Positions 53,983-62,181 of a stretch of 64,000 nucleotides of DNA are shown piece after piece; positions within the stretch are counted from its first letter, which is position 1, and every line of letters starts with the position of its first letter. The DNA is taken from positions 924,359 through 988,358 of the forward strand of contig CANLVO010000002.1 in assembly GCA_947494645.1 (NCBI GenBank), written 5' to 3'. A model generated the notes under the pieces. It had not been told where the DNA came from and searched no databases. It saw only the letters and a list, made by a program, of their open reading frames with translations. Origin of the DNA: an uncultured Litoreibacter sp. (lineage in GTDB: Bacteria > Pseudomonadota > Alphaproteobacteria > Rhodobacterales > Rhodobacteraceae). The position numbers and the translations under genes are program-made.

Positions 53983-54420
53983 ATGACCGTTGACCCGCAC
54001 CTGATCCACGGCACCGCGATTGCAGTGGAGGGCGCAGGCCTGCTGATCACCGGGGCCTCTGGCGCAGGGAAATCCTCATTGGCGGTGCAGCTGATTGCGA
54101 TGGGGGCCGCGTTGATCGCGGATGATCAGGTGGCGTTGTGGCCCGAGGGGGACGGGCTTGTCTTGCGCAAACCAGAAGGCCTTCCGGAAGCGATTGAGGC
54201 GCGGGGCGTGGGGTTGCTGGCGGCACCGATGCGGGCCTCCGCCCCGTTATGCGCTGTGGTGGATCTGGACATTGAAGAGCGGGATCGCCTGCCTGCCGCG
54301 CGCACCCGGCTGATCGCAGGGGTTGAGGTAAAGGTATTTGCCAATGCCGTGAGTGGCCATTTTCCCAGCGCCATTTTGCTCTATCTTAGGCATGGACTGG
54401 CAAACGGAGTGCAGCAATGA
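53983..54420 (+). CDS. hprK: HPr kinase/phosphorylase, short alphaproteobacterial form
   Basis: A 145-residue truncated HprK comprising only the P-loop catalytic domain (Gram-positive HprK is about 310). Walker A is LITGASGAGKSSLAVQLIAM near residue 25, then GAALIADDQVALW with the catalytic acidic pair. It phosphorylates or dephosphorylates Ser46 of HPr (encoded downstream) to set PTS-Ntr output. The N-terminal domain that senses metabolites in Gram-positives is absent, as is usual for the family here. It follows chvG by seven bases and overlaps rapZ by four. Confidence 0.93.
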   Translation: MTVDPHLIHGTAIAVEGAGLLITGASGAGKSSLAVQLIAMGAALIADDQVALWPEGDGLVLRKPEGLPEAIEARGVGLLAAPMRASAPLCAVVDLDIEERDRLPAARTRLIAGVEVKVFANAVSGHFPSAILLYLRHGLANGVQQ

Positions 54421-55316
54421 CGGCGTCTGTCTCAGACCCGGACCAGCAGGTTGTATTGATCACCGGCCCCTCGGGCGCGGGACGCTCGACGGCGATCAAT
54501 GTACTGGAGGATTTGGGGTTCGAGGTGATCGACAACCTGCCGATATCCATGGTGCCGCGGCTGCTGGATGGCCCGAACCATGCCCGCCCGCTGGCCTTGG
54601 GGCTGGATGTGCGCAACCGCGACTTTTCGCCCGAGCGGGTCTCGGGGCTGATGGACAGCCTGCAGGCCAACCCCGGCATTGAGGCGAGCCTTCTGTTTGT
54701 GGATGCCAGGGTCGATACGCTGATCCGGCGGTATTCGGAAACGCGGCGCAGGCATCCTTTGACGCCCGAGCAGACGCCGCAACAGGGGATCGAGCAGGAA
54801 GTTGCGTTGCTTGCGCCGCTAAGATCACGGGCGGATGTCTTGATTGATACATCAGACCTGTCGCCACATGCGCTGCGCGACGAGCTGTCCAAGTGGTTCT
54901 CCCGCGGGGATGCGGGGAAGATGGCCATCACCGTTGAGTCGTTTTCCTACAAACGGGGCCTGCCGCGCGGCGCGGATATCGTCTGGGATTGCCGATTTCT
55001 CAACAATCCGCATTGGCAAGAAGACCTGCGGGCCAAGACCGGGCAGGACCCTGAGGTTGCGGCCTTCGTGCAAGCCGACCCCCGACATGCCGGTTTCATG
55101 GCGAGACTTGTGGACAATTGCGAGTATTTGCTGCCAGCGTTTCGCGAAGAGGGAAAAACCCATCTTGCCATTGCGCTGGGCTGCACCGGCGGACGGCACC
55201 GATCTGTTTCCGTTACGGAACAATTGGGCCAGACCCTTGCAAATAAGGGTTGGGAGGTGTCTATAAGGCATCGTGAAATGGAGCGACAGGGCGTGGGGAT
55301 GCGCGGGGCTTCGTGA
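54417..55316 (+). CDS. rapZ: RapZ/YvcJ-type nucleotide-binding adapter
   Basis: A 299-residue protein with P-loop LITGPSGAGRSTAINVLEDL near residue 20. The C-terminal domain carries FSYKRGLPRGADIVWDCRFL, and CTGGRHRSVSV near 265, both signatures of RapZ. In enterobacteria RapZ directs RNase E to GlmZ to control GlcN6P; in alphaproteobacteria the partner is unclear. It overlaps hprK by four bases. A 108-bp gap then precedes the EIIA gene. Confidence 0.93.
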   Translation: MTASVSDPDQQVVLITGPSGAGRSTAINVLEDLGFEVIDNLPISMVPRLLDGPNHARPLALGLDVRNRDFSPERVSGLMDSLQANPGIEASLLFVDARVDTLIRRYSETRRRHPLTPEQTPQQGIEQEVALLAPLRSRADVLIDTSDLSPHALRDELSKWFSRGDAGKMAITVESFSYKRGLPRGADIVWDCRFLNNPHWQEDLRAKTGQDPEVAAFVQADPRHAGFMARLVDNCEYLLPAFREEGKTHLAIALGCTGGRHRSVSVTEQLGQTLANKGWEVSIRHREMERQGVGMRGAS

Positions 55317-55424
55317 TCAGGTCACGCAATTGTTGACGGCGCAGACATAGCCGGGCCGCATATTGCGACGGGAAGACGGTATAGAAATGGGGTCGACACG
55401 CGGCCAGTACGGGGACCAATCCGA

Positions 55425-55823
55425 GTGATAGGTATTGTAATTGTTGCACATGGTGGGCTGGCGAGAGAGTATCTTTCCGCCATCGAGCATGTGGTTGGCC
55501 GCCAGGACGGCATCCGCGCCATCACCATCGAAGAGAACCACGACCGCTCTGGCAAGCAATCAGAGATTTGCCAGGCCGCCAACGACGTTGACCAAGGCGG
55601 CGGCGTTGTGGTGGTCACGGACATGTTTGGCGGCTCCCCCTCGAACCTGTCGCTGATGGCCTGCAAGGCCAAGAACCGGCGGATTCTATACGGGGCGAAC
55701 CTGCCGATGCTGATCAAACTTGCGAAATCGCGGCATCTGGAAGTGCCACAAGCCGTTGACTCTGCTATGGCCGCGGGCCGAAAGTACATCAATAGCTTTG
55801 ATGGGCTGGCCGCCGATGGCTGA
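55425..55823 (+). CDS. PTS EIIA component (EIIA-Man type) of the nitrogen PTS
   Basis: A 132-residue EIIA. The phosphoacceptor histidine is in IGIVIVAHGGLAREYLSAIE near the N-terminus; GGGVVVVTDMFGGSPSNLSL near residue 65 is the mannose-family signature. With HPr next to it and no sugar-specific EIIB/C in sight, it is a regulatory, not transport, phosphotransferase. Start GTG. Eight bases overlap the HPr gene (ATGGCTGA). Confidence 0.93.
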   Translation: MIGIVIVAHGGLAREYLSAIEHVVGRQDGIRAITIEENHDRSGKQSEICQAANDVDQGGGVVVVTDMFGGSPSNLSLMACKAKNRRILYGANLPMLIKLAKSRHLEVPQAVDSAMAAGRKYINSFDGLAADG

Positions 55824-56085
55824 GCGGGTCCTGAATATTATTAATGTGAAAGGGCTACACGCCCGGGCGTCTGCCAAGTTTGTTGAAGTTGTTGAAGAGT
55901 TCGACGCCACGGCAACGGTTAGCAAAGACGGTATGGATGTATCTGGCGACAGCATCATGGGGCTGCTGATGTTTGGCGCGGCCCGTGGGACCTCTATCTC
56001 AGTGACCACAGCCGGGCCGCAGGCCGACGCCCTCGCTGACGCGCTTGAGGCCCTTGTGGCCGACAAGTTCGGCGAAGAAGCCTGA
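55816..56085 (+). CDS. HPr, phosphocarrier protein of the PTS
   Basis: An 89-residue HPr. It starts at ATG 55816 (MAERVLNIINVKGLHARASA); an in-frame extension upstream lies inside EIIA and is not needed. The phospho-His is in KGLHARASAKF (His15 equivalent), and the regulatory serine that HprK modifies is in GDSIMGLLMFGAA (Ser46 equivalent). It relays phosphate from EI-Ntr to EIIA. It overlaps the EIIA gene by eight bases. Confidence 0.95.
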   Translation: MAERVLNIINVKGLHARASAKFVEVVEEFDATATVSKDGMDVSGDSIMGLLMFGAARGTSISVTTAGPQADALADALEALVADKFGEEA

Positions 56086-56102
56086 GCGGCGGGCCGGGCG
56101 GC

Positions 56103-56996
56103 ATGGACGGGTCCAACACTCCAGACAATGACACGGAGCAGAGCGAGAGCCCTGAGCCGGTCTATGTGGCCTATGACCGCCGCAACCTGTCTTACGCCAA
56201 CACCTTTACTAACCCGTTCAAGCGGCTGACCATCCAGATCATGGAGCTGTTCACCGGCAAGCTGCATCTGCTCTACCTGATCCGAAAGTTTGAGCGGGGC
56301 GGCGTACAGTTTGGCCAGGGCTTCTGGCGCGACGCGCTGGATGTGATGGGCATCGAGCTGCAGACCCCGCAAGAGCAGCTGAACCGCATTCCGGCGACGG
56401 GGCCGGTGATCGTGGTGGCCAACCACCCGCATGGGCTGGTCGACGGCATGGTGTTGGCCGAGACCATCGGGCGCATTCGCACGGATTACAAAATCCTGAC
56501 CCGGTCGCTTTTGACCGGGGTGAACGCGATTGACCAGTTCATGATCCCGGTGCCTTTCCCGCATGAGGAAGATGCGTTGCAGCAGAACCTCGAGATGCGA
56601 CGCAAATCGATGGAGCACCTCAAGGAAGGCGGCGTTATTGTGCTGTTTCCCTCGGGCGTTGTGGCGACCTCGGAGACGTGGTTTGGCCCGGTGATCGAGA
56701 AGGAATGGAACCCGTTCACCGCCAAGATGATCCAGCGCTCGGGCGCGACCGTGGTGCCAATTTTCTTTCCCGGCCGCAATTCCCGCGCCTACCAGATTGC
56801 CAACCAGATCTCGCCTACATTGCGTCAGGGTCTCTTGATCCACGAAGTGCGCCACGCGCTTTACAAGCCACAGGCCCCTGTCGTGGGAGAGCCGTTTGAC
56901 CCTGAAGACATCAAGGAATGGTCCGCCAACCCGCGCGGTTTTGTAGGATGGCTGCGAGAGCAGACGCTGGCGTTGAAATCTCAGGTTAAATCGTAA
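56103..56996 (+). CDS. Lysophospholipid acyltransferase family protein
   Basis: A 297-residue PlsC-type acyltransferase. The NHxxxxD motif is VVVANHPHGLVDGMV near residue 105 (HPHGLVD), and the FPxG-type segment VLFPSGVVATSE near 180 supports substrate binding. It differs from the plsC at 47 kb in lacking an N-terminal membrane helix; its N-terminus is acidic and disordered. It belongs to the group that makes alternative lipids (for example ornithine lipids or hemolysin-like), but I cannot name the product. It follows HPr by 17 bp. Confidence 0.88.
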   Translation: MDGSNTPDNDTEQSESPEPVYVAYDRRNLSYANTFTNPFKRLTIQIMELFTGKLHLLYLIRKFERGGVQFGQGFWRDALDVMGIELQTPQEQLNRIPATGPVIVVANHPHGLVDGMVLAETIGRIRTDYKILTRSLLTGVNAIDQFMIPVPFPHEEDALQQNLEMRRKSMEHLKEGGVIVLFPSGVVATSETWFGPVIEKEWNPFTAKMIQRSGATVVPIFFPGRNSRAYQIANQISPTLRQGLLIHEVRHALYKPQAPVVGEPFDPEDIKEWSANPRGFVGWLREQTLALKSQVKS

Positions 56997-57004
56997 ATTG
57001 GTGC

Positions 57005-57085
57005 CACGCCTTTCGGCGCGGCGATGAGGGGGCTCTGCCCCCGTCGCTGCGCGCCTCCCCCGGAGTATTTCTGAAGCAATGATAG
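57005..57085. repeat. Rhodobacteraceae intergenic repeat (CTCCCCCGGAGTATTT type) with GC hairpin
   Basis: GGGGG-CTCTG-CCCCC (57028-57042) forms a stem-loop, followed by CGCCTCCCCCGGAGTATTTC at 57052-57071. I recall this class of sequence as a very frequent convergent-gene repeat in Rhodobacteraceae genomes, so it is probably a REP-like terminator. Only one copy is in the window. It sits between the convergent acyltransferase and Hbd genes. Confidence 0.5.
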
Positions 57086-57117
57086 GGTTTCCGTAAGGAA
57101 GGTCGTGCGCGTCGCGC

Positions 57118-57993
57118 TTAGCGCGTGGGCTTGGGCGGATCGACGCGGTAGTCGTAGAAGCCGCGGTCGGATTTGCGGCCGAGCCAGCCGGCCTCCACAT
57201 ATTTTGTGAGCAGCGGGCAGGGGCGGTATTTGGTGTCCGCCAGCCCATCATGCAGCACATTCATGATCGCGAGGCAGGTGTCGAGCCCGATGAAATCGGC
57301 CAGCTCCAACGGGCCCATCGGGTGGTTGGTGCCTAGTTTCATCGCGCTGTCGATGGAGGAGACGGACCCCACGCCTTCATAGAGCGTGTAGACCGCCTCG
57401 TTGATCATCGGCATCAGGATGCGGTTGACGATGAAGGCGGGGAAGTCCTCTGCGGTGGCTGAGGTTTTGCCAAGCTTCTGAACCACCTCGTGCAGGGTCT
57501 TGTAGGTGGGCTCATCTGTGGCGATGCCGCGGATCAGCTCGACCAGCTGCATGATCGGGACCGGGTTCATGAAGTGGAAACCCATGAATTTTTCGGGCCG
57601 ATCGGTGCGCGAGGCCAGCCGCGTGATCGAGATCGAAGACGTATTCGAGGTTAGGATCGTATGCGGCTTGAGATGCGGCAGCAGGTCTTCAAAAATGGCG
57701 TTCTTGATGGTTTCACGCTCGGTTGCGGCCTCGATGATCAGATCGGAAGGCCCGATCTCGGGCAGAGACATGGTGGTGGTGATACGGGCAAGCGTGGCCT
57801 CTTTGTCCTCTTCGGTGATCTTGTCGCGCGACACCTGACGGCCCAAATTGCCGTCAATTTTACGCAACGCGTCGTCCAGAGCATCTTGCGAAATGTCGGA
57901 CATCTTGACGTCATAACCCGCCAACGCAAACACATGCGCAATGCCGTTGCCCATCTGCCCGGCCCCAACAATACCTACGGTTTTGATCTCCAT
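57118..57993 (-). CDS. 3-hydroxybutyryl-CoA dehydrogenase
   Basis: A 291-residue NAD-dependent enzyme interconverting (S)-3-hydroxybutyryl-CoA and acetoacetyl-CoA. The ATG at 57993 (MEIKTVGIVGAGQMGNGIAH) fits the family length; 24 codons upstream in the same frame are not needed. Rossmann motif VGAGQMGNGIAHVFALAGYD, catalytic segment SSISITRLASRTDRPEKFMG and HFMNPVPIMQLVELIRG. It works in butyrate/PHB-related metabolism, and electron carriers EtfA/EtfB are encoded 1.4 kb away. Convergent with the acyltransferase. Confidence 0.95.
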   Translation of the reverse strand: MEIKTVGIVGAGQMGNGIAHVFALAGYDVKMSDISQDALDDALRKIDGNLGRQVSRDKITEEDKEATLARITTTMSLPEIGPSDLIIEAATERETIKNAIFEDLLPHLKPHTILTSNTSSISITRLASRTDRPEKFMGFHFMNPVPIMQLVELIRGIATDEPTYKTLHEVVQKLGKTSATAEDFPAFIVNRILMPMINEAVYTLYEGVGSVSSIDSAMKLGTNHPMGPLELADFIGLDTCLAIMNVLHDGLADTKYRPCPLLTKYVEAGWLGRKSDRGFYDYRVDPPKPTR

Positions 57994-58165
57994 GAGAGCG
58001 GCCTTTGCGTTCATTTCCAACGGGTGTCTGGGCGCAGGATAGGGCGTGGGACGGGCGCTATACAAGAGCCAGCGGGAACTTAAAATTTTTGGAAAACTAG
58101 GGGTTTAGCCATTTGGAAACGGCTGGTGGGTCAGAGTGTCTGTGTGAGTCGTAAGAGGTGGGCAA

Positions 58166-58993
58166 ATGGCCTTTGAGAGACCGGGCGAGAGCCCGATAGA
58201 TTACCAGCAATGCCGATACGGCTACTCAAAACTGCTGTTTCGTGGCCCCAAGCGCAATCTGGACAAGCCGTTCGTCGCCTTTGTCGGCGGGACGGAAACC
58301 TACGGCAAGTACGTCCCCGAACCGTTTTCAGCGCTGATTGAGAAGCAGATTGGCACGACATGCGTGAATTTTGGCACCGTGAACAGCGGGGTGGATGCGT
58401 TTGTGGTGGATGGCAGCGTGCTGCCGATTTGCAGCAAGGCCAAGGTGACCGTGGTGCAGGTGATGGGGGCGCATAACATGTCGAACCGGTTCTACTCCGT
58501 TCACCCGCGCCGCAATGACCGGTTCTTGAAGGCATCGACCCTGATGCGGACGATTTTTCGGGAGGTGGATTTTACGGAATTTTCCTTTACCCGGCATTTG
58601 CTGATGACGCTGAAGACGGTTTCTCCCGGTAAGTTTGCGGTTTTGGAGCAGGAGCTGAAAGCTGCATGGCTGGCGCGGATGGAGCTGATGTTGAGCAAGA
58701 TTTCGGGCAAGGTGGTGTTGCTTTGGGTGTCGGACCGGGCGCCTGGGTCACAGCCCTCCGGGCGTGAGTTGGGGGGCGACCCGCTGTTTGTGGACCGCCA
58801 GATGATCGAGGCGCTGCGCGCCAAGGTGCATGACTATGTCGAGGTTGTGGTGCCAGCGGAGCTGCGCGCAATGGGGACGCTGGGCATGTTGTTCCCGCAG
58901 CTTGAAACCGCCATGGCGCAGGAGATGTATGGACCTGCCGTGCATGCGCATGTGGCCGAGAAACTGGTGCCGGTGCTGGAGGCTCAACTCTAG
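58166..58993 (+). CDS. DUF6473 family protein
   Basis: A 275-residue soluble protein beginning MAFERPGESPIDYQQCRYGY. FVAFVGGTETYGKYVPEPFS and VNFGTVNSGVDAF near residues 35 and 70 resemble DUF6473, a roseobacter family with an alpha/beta fold of unknown function. I recognise the family from these segments only. AGAGGTGGG precedes the ATG. It is divergent from the Hbd gene (172 bp gap) and is followed directly by the tandem repeat array. Confidence 0.7.
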   Translation: MAFERPGESPIDYQQCRYGYSKLLFRGPKRNLDKPFVAFVGGTETYGKYVPEPFSALIEKQIGTTCVNFGTVNSGVDAFVVDGSVLPICSKAKVTVVQVMGAHNMSNRFYSVHPRRNDRFLKASTLMRTIFREVDFTEFSFTRHLLMTLKTVSPGKFAVLEQELKAAWLARMELMLSKISGKVVLLWVSDRAPGSQPSGRELGGDPLFVDRQMIEALRAKVHDYVEVVVPAELRAMGTLGMLFPQLETAMAQEMYGPAVHAHVAEKLVPVLEAQL

Positions 58994-59022
58994 GTAAAGA
59001 GTTGGGTGCGGTGCCGGCATTA

Positions 59023-59202
59023 TTTCACGTGCTCGCCTGTGGGAAGACCCGTGTGTTGGCCTATGGGATAACCCGTGTGGTGACGTATGTGGTGGTCCGT
59101 GTGCTGGCACAGGTACTGGCCCAGGGGATGACCCGTGTAGTGATCCGCCCGATAACCCGTGGGCTGACGTATGTGGTGATCTGTGTGCTGCACACGTGCT
59201 TG
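59023..59202 (+). repeat. 12-bp-period degenerate tandem repeat array, about 15 units
   Basis: Units of consensus ACCCGTGTGGTG repeat with a strict 12-bp period: ACCCGTGTGTTG at 59047, ACCCGTGTGGTG at 59071, ACGTATGTGGTG at 59083 and again at 59167, GTCCGTGTGCTG at 59095, ACCCGTGTAGTG at 59131, ATCTGTGTGCTG at 59179. Segments 59067-59106 and 59151-59190 match at 36 of 40 positions, 84 bp (seven units) apart. Because the period is a multiple of three, all frames stay open: the + frame from TTG 59002 encodes tetrapeptides such as TRVV-TYVV-VRVL. Several CACGTG sites follow to 59270. No homologous function is known to me. Confidence 0.85.
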
Positions 59203-59299
59203 CCTTTGTGAAGCCTTGTGCTGAGACACGTGCTGGACAATCGAACGACACGTGTCGGGAGCCACGTGACGATGCAAGTCCTGACTTAGGAGATAATCG

Positions 59300-59383
59300 A
59301 TGCGCTGGCCTATGCGCTGGGGAGGCCCCGGTCAGGCGCGCGCGCGGACGGGGCTGCTACCCAAGACGCGGGCCAGACGCTGA
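59300..59383 (+). CDS. Possible 27-residue Arg-rich small ORF
   Basis: ATG 59300 is preceded by AGGAGA with a six-base spacer, a good ribosome site. The product would be MRWPMRWGGPGQ followed by an Arg-rich tail ending TRARR. It lies between the repeat array and the etfA terminator. Nothing else supports it; the Arg content may only reflect GC-rich intergenic DNA. Confidence 0.2.
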   Translation: MRWPMRWGGPGQARARTGLLPKTRARR

Positions 59384-59386
59384 ACG

Positions 59387-59414
59387 AAAAAGGCCCCGCC
59401 GGGGCGGAGCCTTT
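59387..59414 (-). terminator. Rho-independent terminator of the etfB-etfA operon
   Basis: AAAGGC-C-CCGC and GCGG-A-GCCTTT (59389-59414) form a stem with one C-A mismatch. On the minus strand it is followed by TTTTT. It lies 20 bp past the etfA stop. Confidence 0.8.
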
Positions 59415-59434
59415 ATAAAGCGATTTGAGACAGC

Positions 59435-60361
59435 TTAGAGCTTTTCGATCAGTTCCGGGACCGCGTCGAACAGGTCGGCGACCAGCCCGTAATCGGCAAC
59501 CTGGAAGATCGGGGCCTCTTCATCCTTGTTGACCGCGACGATCACTTTGGAATCCTTCATGCCCGCAAGGTGCTGAATGGCGCCGGAGATGCCGACCGCC
59601 ACATAGAGATCTGGGGCCACGACCTTGCCGGTCTGACCGACTTGCCAGTCATTGGGCGCGTAGCCCGAGTCGACGGCAGCGCGGGACGCGCCAACAGCGG
59701 CACCCAGCTTGTCTGCCAGTTTCTCGATCATGGCGAAGTCTTCTTCAGAACCCACACCGCGGCCGCCGGAGACGACGATACCGGCAGAGGTCAGCTCTGG
59801 ACGATCAGAGGCCGCGACCTTGTCGGCCACCCATTCGGACAGGCCGGGATTGCCCGCTGCGCCGATTTTCTCGACGGAGGCGGAGCCGCTCATCTCGGCT
59901 GCATCGAAAGACGATGTCCGGAAGGATACGACTTTCTTGGCGTCCTCGGATTTGACCCTCTGGATCGCGTTACCGGCATAGATCGGGCGCTCGAAAGTCG
60001 CGCCGTCGACAACGCCGGAGACGTCGGTCATCACCATCACGTCCAGCAAGGCTGCGACACGTGGCATGATGTTTTTCGCATCTGTCGTCGCCGGGGCCAC
60101 GATATGCTCGTAGTCGCCTGCCAGAGAGACGATCAGGTCGGCGGCTGGCTCTGCCAGACGTTTGCCGTAGATCGCGTCCTCAGCGCAGAGCACCTTTGCG
60201 ACGCCTGCGATTTTGGCGGCCTCGTCGGCAGCGCCAGAGCAGGTTGCGCCGACGCATAGCACGTGGATGTCGCCAAGCGCGCCAGCCGCCGTAACAGCGG
60301 ATGCGGTTGCGTCAACGGACAGCTCGCCGTCATTGACCTCGGCCAAAAGAAGTACAGCCAT
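59435..60361 (-). CDS. etfA: Electron transfer flavoprotein alpha subunit
   Basis: A 308-residue ETF alpha chain that binds FAD and carries electrons from acyl-CoA and other dehydrogenases to ETF-QO. The FAD signature near the C-terminus reads LYVAVGISGAIQHLAGM with VAVNKDEEAPIFQVADYGLV; SGGRGVGSEEDFAMIEKLAD near residue 205 is the first part of the FAD site. The start overlaps the etfB stop by one base (TAATG). It pairs with ETF-QO at 37-39 kb. Confidence 0.97.
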   Translation of the reverse strand: MAVLLLAEVNDGELSVDATASAVTAAGALGDIHVLCVGATCSGAADEAAKIAGVAKVLCAEDAIYGKRLAEPAADLIVSLAGDYEHIVAPATTDAKNIMPRVAALLDVMVMTDVSGVVDGATFERPIYAGNAIQRVKSEDAKKVVSFRTSSFDAAEMSGSASVEKIGAAGNPGLSEWVADKVAASDRPELTSAGIVVSGGRGVGSEEDFAMIEKLADKLGAAVGASRAAVDSGYAPNDWQVGQTGKVVAPDLYVAVGISGAIQHLAGMKDSKVIVAVNKDEEAPIFQVADYGLVADLFDAVPELIEKL

Positions 60362-61122
60362 TACAGGACCCCCGCTTCGTCTTTGAGTTTCTCGACCAGC
60401 TCATCGACCGAGCCGACCTTGATGCCAGCTTTGCGGGCCTCGGGCTCGGCAGTGCTGACGATGCTCAGGCGTGGCGCGGTGTCGACGCCGTAATCGCCCG
60501 GTGTTTTCTCATCCAAAGGCTTTTTCTTGGCCTTCATGATGTTGGGCAGCGAGGCGTAGCGCGGCTCGTTGAGGCGCAAATCGACAGTGACGACTGTCGG
60601 CATGTTGACCTTGATCGTTTGCAGACCGCCATCGACCTCGCGGGTCACGACGGCCTTATCGCCTTCGATTTCCAGCTCGGATGCGAATGTCGCTTGGCTC
60701 CACCCCATCAGGGCGGCCAGCATCTGACCGGTTGCGTTCATGTCATTGTCGATGGCCTGCTTCCCGCAGACGACCAGACCGGGCTGCTCTTCGTCAACGA
60801 CGGCCTTCAGGATCTTGGCGACTGCCAGAGGCTCAATGTCGTTGTGCACATCTTCAGATGCCACGACCAGGATCGCGCGGTCTGCGCCCATCGCCAGCGC
60901 CGTGCGCAGCGTTTCCTGATTTTGCTTTACCCCGACAGAGACCGCGATGACCTCCTCGGCGGCACCAGCCTCTTTGAGGCGGATGGCCTGTTCGACGGCA
61001 ATTTCGTCAAACGGGTTCATCGACATTTTGACGTTCGCAAGATCAACCCCGCTGCCATCCGCCTTCACACGGACTTTGACGTTGTAGTCGATCACACGTT
61101 TGACGGGTACGAGGACCTTCAT
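60361..61122 (-). CDS. etfB: Electron transfer flavoprotein beta subunit
   Basis: A 253-residue ETF beta chain. [20 protein letters not shown] opens it, [18 protein letters not shown] near residue 35 and [20 protein letters not shown] near 120 are the family signatures; AMP-binding residues are in these. It forms a heterodimer with EtfA, overlapping its gene by one base. The operon promoter must lie in the 204-bp gap upstream. Confidence 0.97.
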   Translation of the reverse strand: MKVLVPVKRVIDYNVKVRVKADGSGVDLANVKMSMNPFDEIAVEQAIRLKEAGAAEEVIAVSVGVKQNQETLRTALAMGADRAILVVASEDVHNDIEPLAVAKILKAVVDEEQPGLVVCGKQAIDNDMNATGQMLAALMGWSQATFASELEIEGDKAVVTREVDGGLQTIKVNMPTVVTVDLRLNEPRYASLPNIMKAKKKPLDEKTPGDYGVDTAPRLSIVSTAEPEARKAGIKVGSVDELVEKLKDEAGVL

Positions 61123-61326
61123 CAGCGGTATCTCCCAAGTTTTGCCCCAGACCGGGGCGGCATGAATTCCATTGTCAAATAGCGAAACGAGGACCCGGAA
61201 AACAGGTCAAAATCGACGCGCCACCTTATTCTGACGTCGCGTTTGTGAAATTCCAACGGATTTTTTCACGAAGAGGCCGTGATAACGCTACCGGATAGAG
61301 GGGTTCGCGTCGAAAAGACGCAGTTT
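61123..61326. other. etfB upstream gap
   Basis: About 200 bp between the etfB start and the adenosyltransferase stop, both on the minus strand. It should hold the etfBA promoter. GTGAAA (61245-61250) and TTTCAC (61264-61269) are a 6-bp dyad separated by 13 bp. No gene, riboswitch or T-run terminator is evident. Confidence 0.4.
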
Positions 61327-61899
61327 CTAGCGGTTTGCGCCGGGCACCCAAAGCACATCATCCTTGCCATCATTATTGGCGATCCGGGAGGCCACGAAGA
61401 ACCAATCACTCAGCCGGTTGAGGTATTTCACGGCGGCCTCATTGACCGATTCTGTGCACGCAAGCTCGACACAGAGCCGTTCGGCGCGGCGCGACACGGT
61501 GCGGCACAGATGCAGATGCGCGGCCAGCGCAGAGCCGCCGGGTAGGATGAATGAGCGCAAAGGCTCGAGCGCGTCATTCATCGCGTCGATTTCGGCCTCA
61601 AGCCGGTCAACCTGATCAGAGGTCATGCGCAGGGGCGGGTATTCGGCCTCTGCGTCCTTTTCCATGTCGGGACGGCAGAGATCCGCGCCCAGATCGAAGA
61701 GGTCGTTCTGGATGGCCGCGAGTTGCTTGTCCATCTCGCCTGTCGCGTGCAGACGGGCCAACCCGGCGGTGGCGTTGGTTTCATCCACGGTGCCATAGGC
61801 CGTGACCCGCATCGAGTGTTTGGCGACCCGGCTGCCATTGCCCAGCGCCGTTTCACCGGCATCGCCGGTACGGGTATAAATCTTGTTCAGCACGACCAC
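61327..61899 (-). CDS. PduO-type ATP:cob(I)alamin adenosyltransferase
   Basis: A 190-residue enzyme that makes adenosylcobalamin. The ATP motif at the N-terminus is YTRTGDAGETALGNGSRVAK; YGTVDETNATAGLAR near residue 35 and SFILPGGSALAAHLHLCRTV with SRRAERLCVELA near 115-140 are the PduO/MMAB signatures. Adenosylcobalamin supports methylmalonyl-CoA mutase; the dehalogenase at 17-20 kb would also need a cobalamin. It starts three bases after the stop of the twin-TM protein gene, so the two are cotranscribed. Confidence 0.95.
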   Translation of the reverse strand: MVVLNKIYTRTGDAGETALGNGSRVAKHSMRVTAYGTVDETNATAGLARLHATGEMDKQLAAIQNDLFDLGADLCRPDMEKDAEAEYPPLRMTSDQVDRLEAEIDAMNDALEPLRSFILPGGSALAAHLHLCRTVSRRAERLCVELACTESVNEAAVKYLNRLSDWFFVASRIANNDGKDDVLWVPGANR

Positions 61900-61902
61900 G
61901 GG

Positions 61903-62112
61903 TCAGGACCCTCCCAATCTACGGATGAATACAAAGGCAACGATCAGCAACACGGCCACGGCCTGCGCATAAATGCGGTAGCGCATCAGGCGGTTGGCAT
62001 GTTTGCGGTTAAAGTCGCCGCCCTTGGCGAACCCCCCGATACCGATGAGCAAGATGATCACCACCGCCAAACAGGCGGCTGCCATGATCAGAAAAAGCGG
62101 GTCATTGGCCAT
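61903..62112 (-). CDS. Twin transmembrane helix small protein (HIG1-like)
   Basis: A 69-residue protein with two helices, LFLIMAAACLAVVIILLIGI and YRIYAQAVAVLLIVAFVFIR, joined by a basic loop KGGDFNRKHANRLMRYR. This is the pattern of the alphaproteobacterial twin-TM/HIG1-N family, related to factors associated with cytochrome c oxidase; the role in this organism is inferred. It precedes the adenosyltransferase gene by three bases. Confidence 0.85.
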   Translation of the reverse strand: MANDPLFLIMAAACLAVVIILLIGIGGFAKGGDFNRKHANRLMRYRIYAQAVAVLLIVAFVFIRRLGGS

Positions 62113-62181
62113 GAGAAGTGGTCCCTAAATTTGCCTACACGCAGCATGTAGCGGGGTAGCGTGCAAAAGCGAATGGTTGAT

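Noticed and set aside
59023-59202. CRISPR array
   Set aside because: Units are contiguous 12-mers with no unique spacers and no cas gene nearby.
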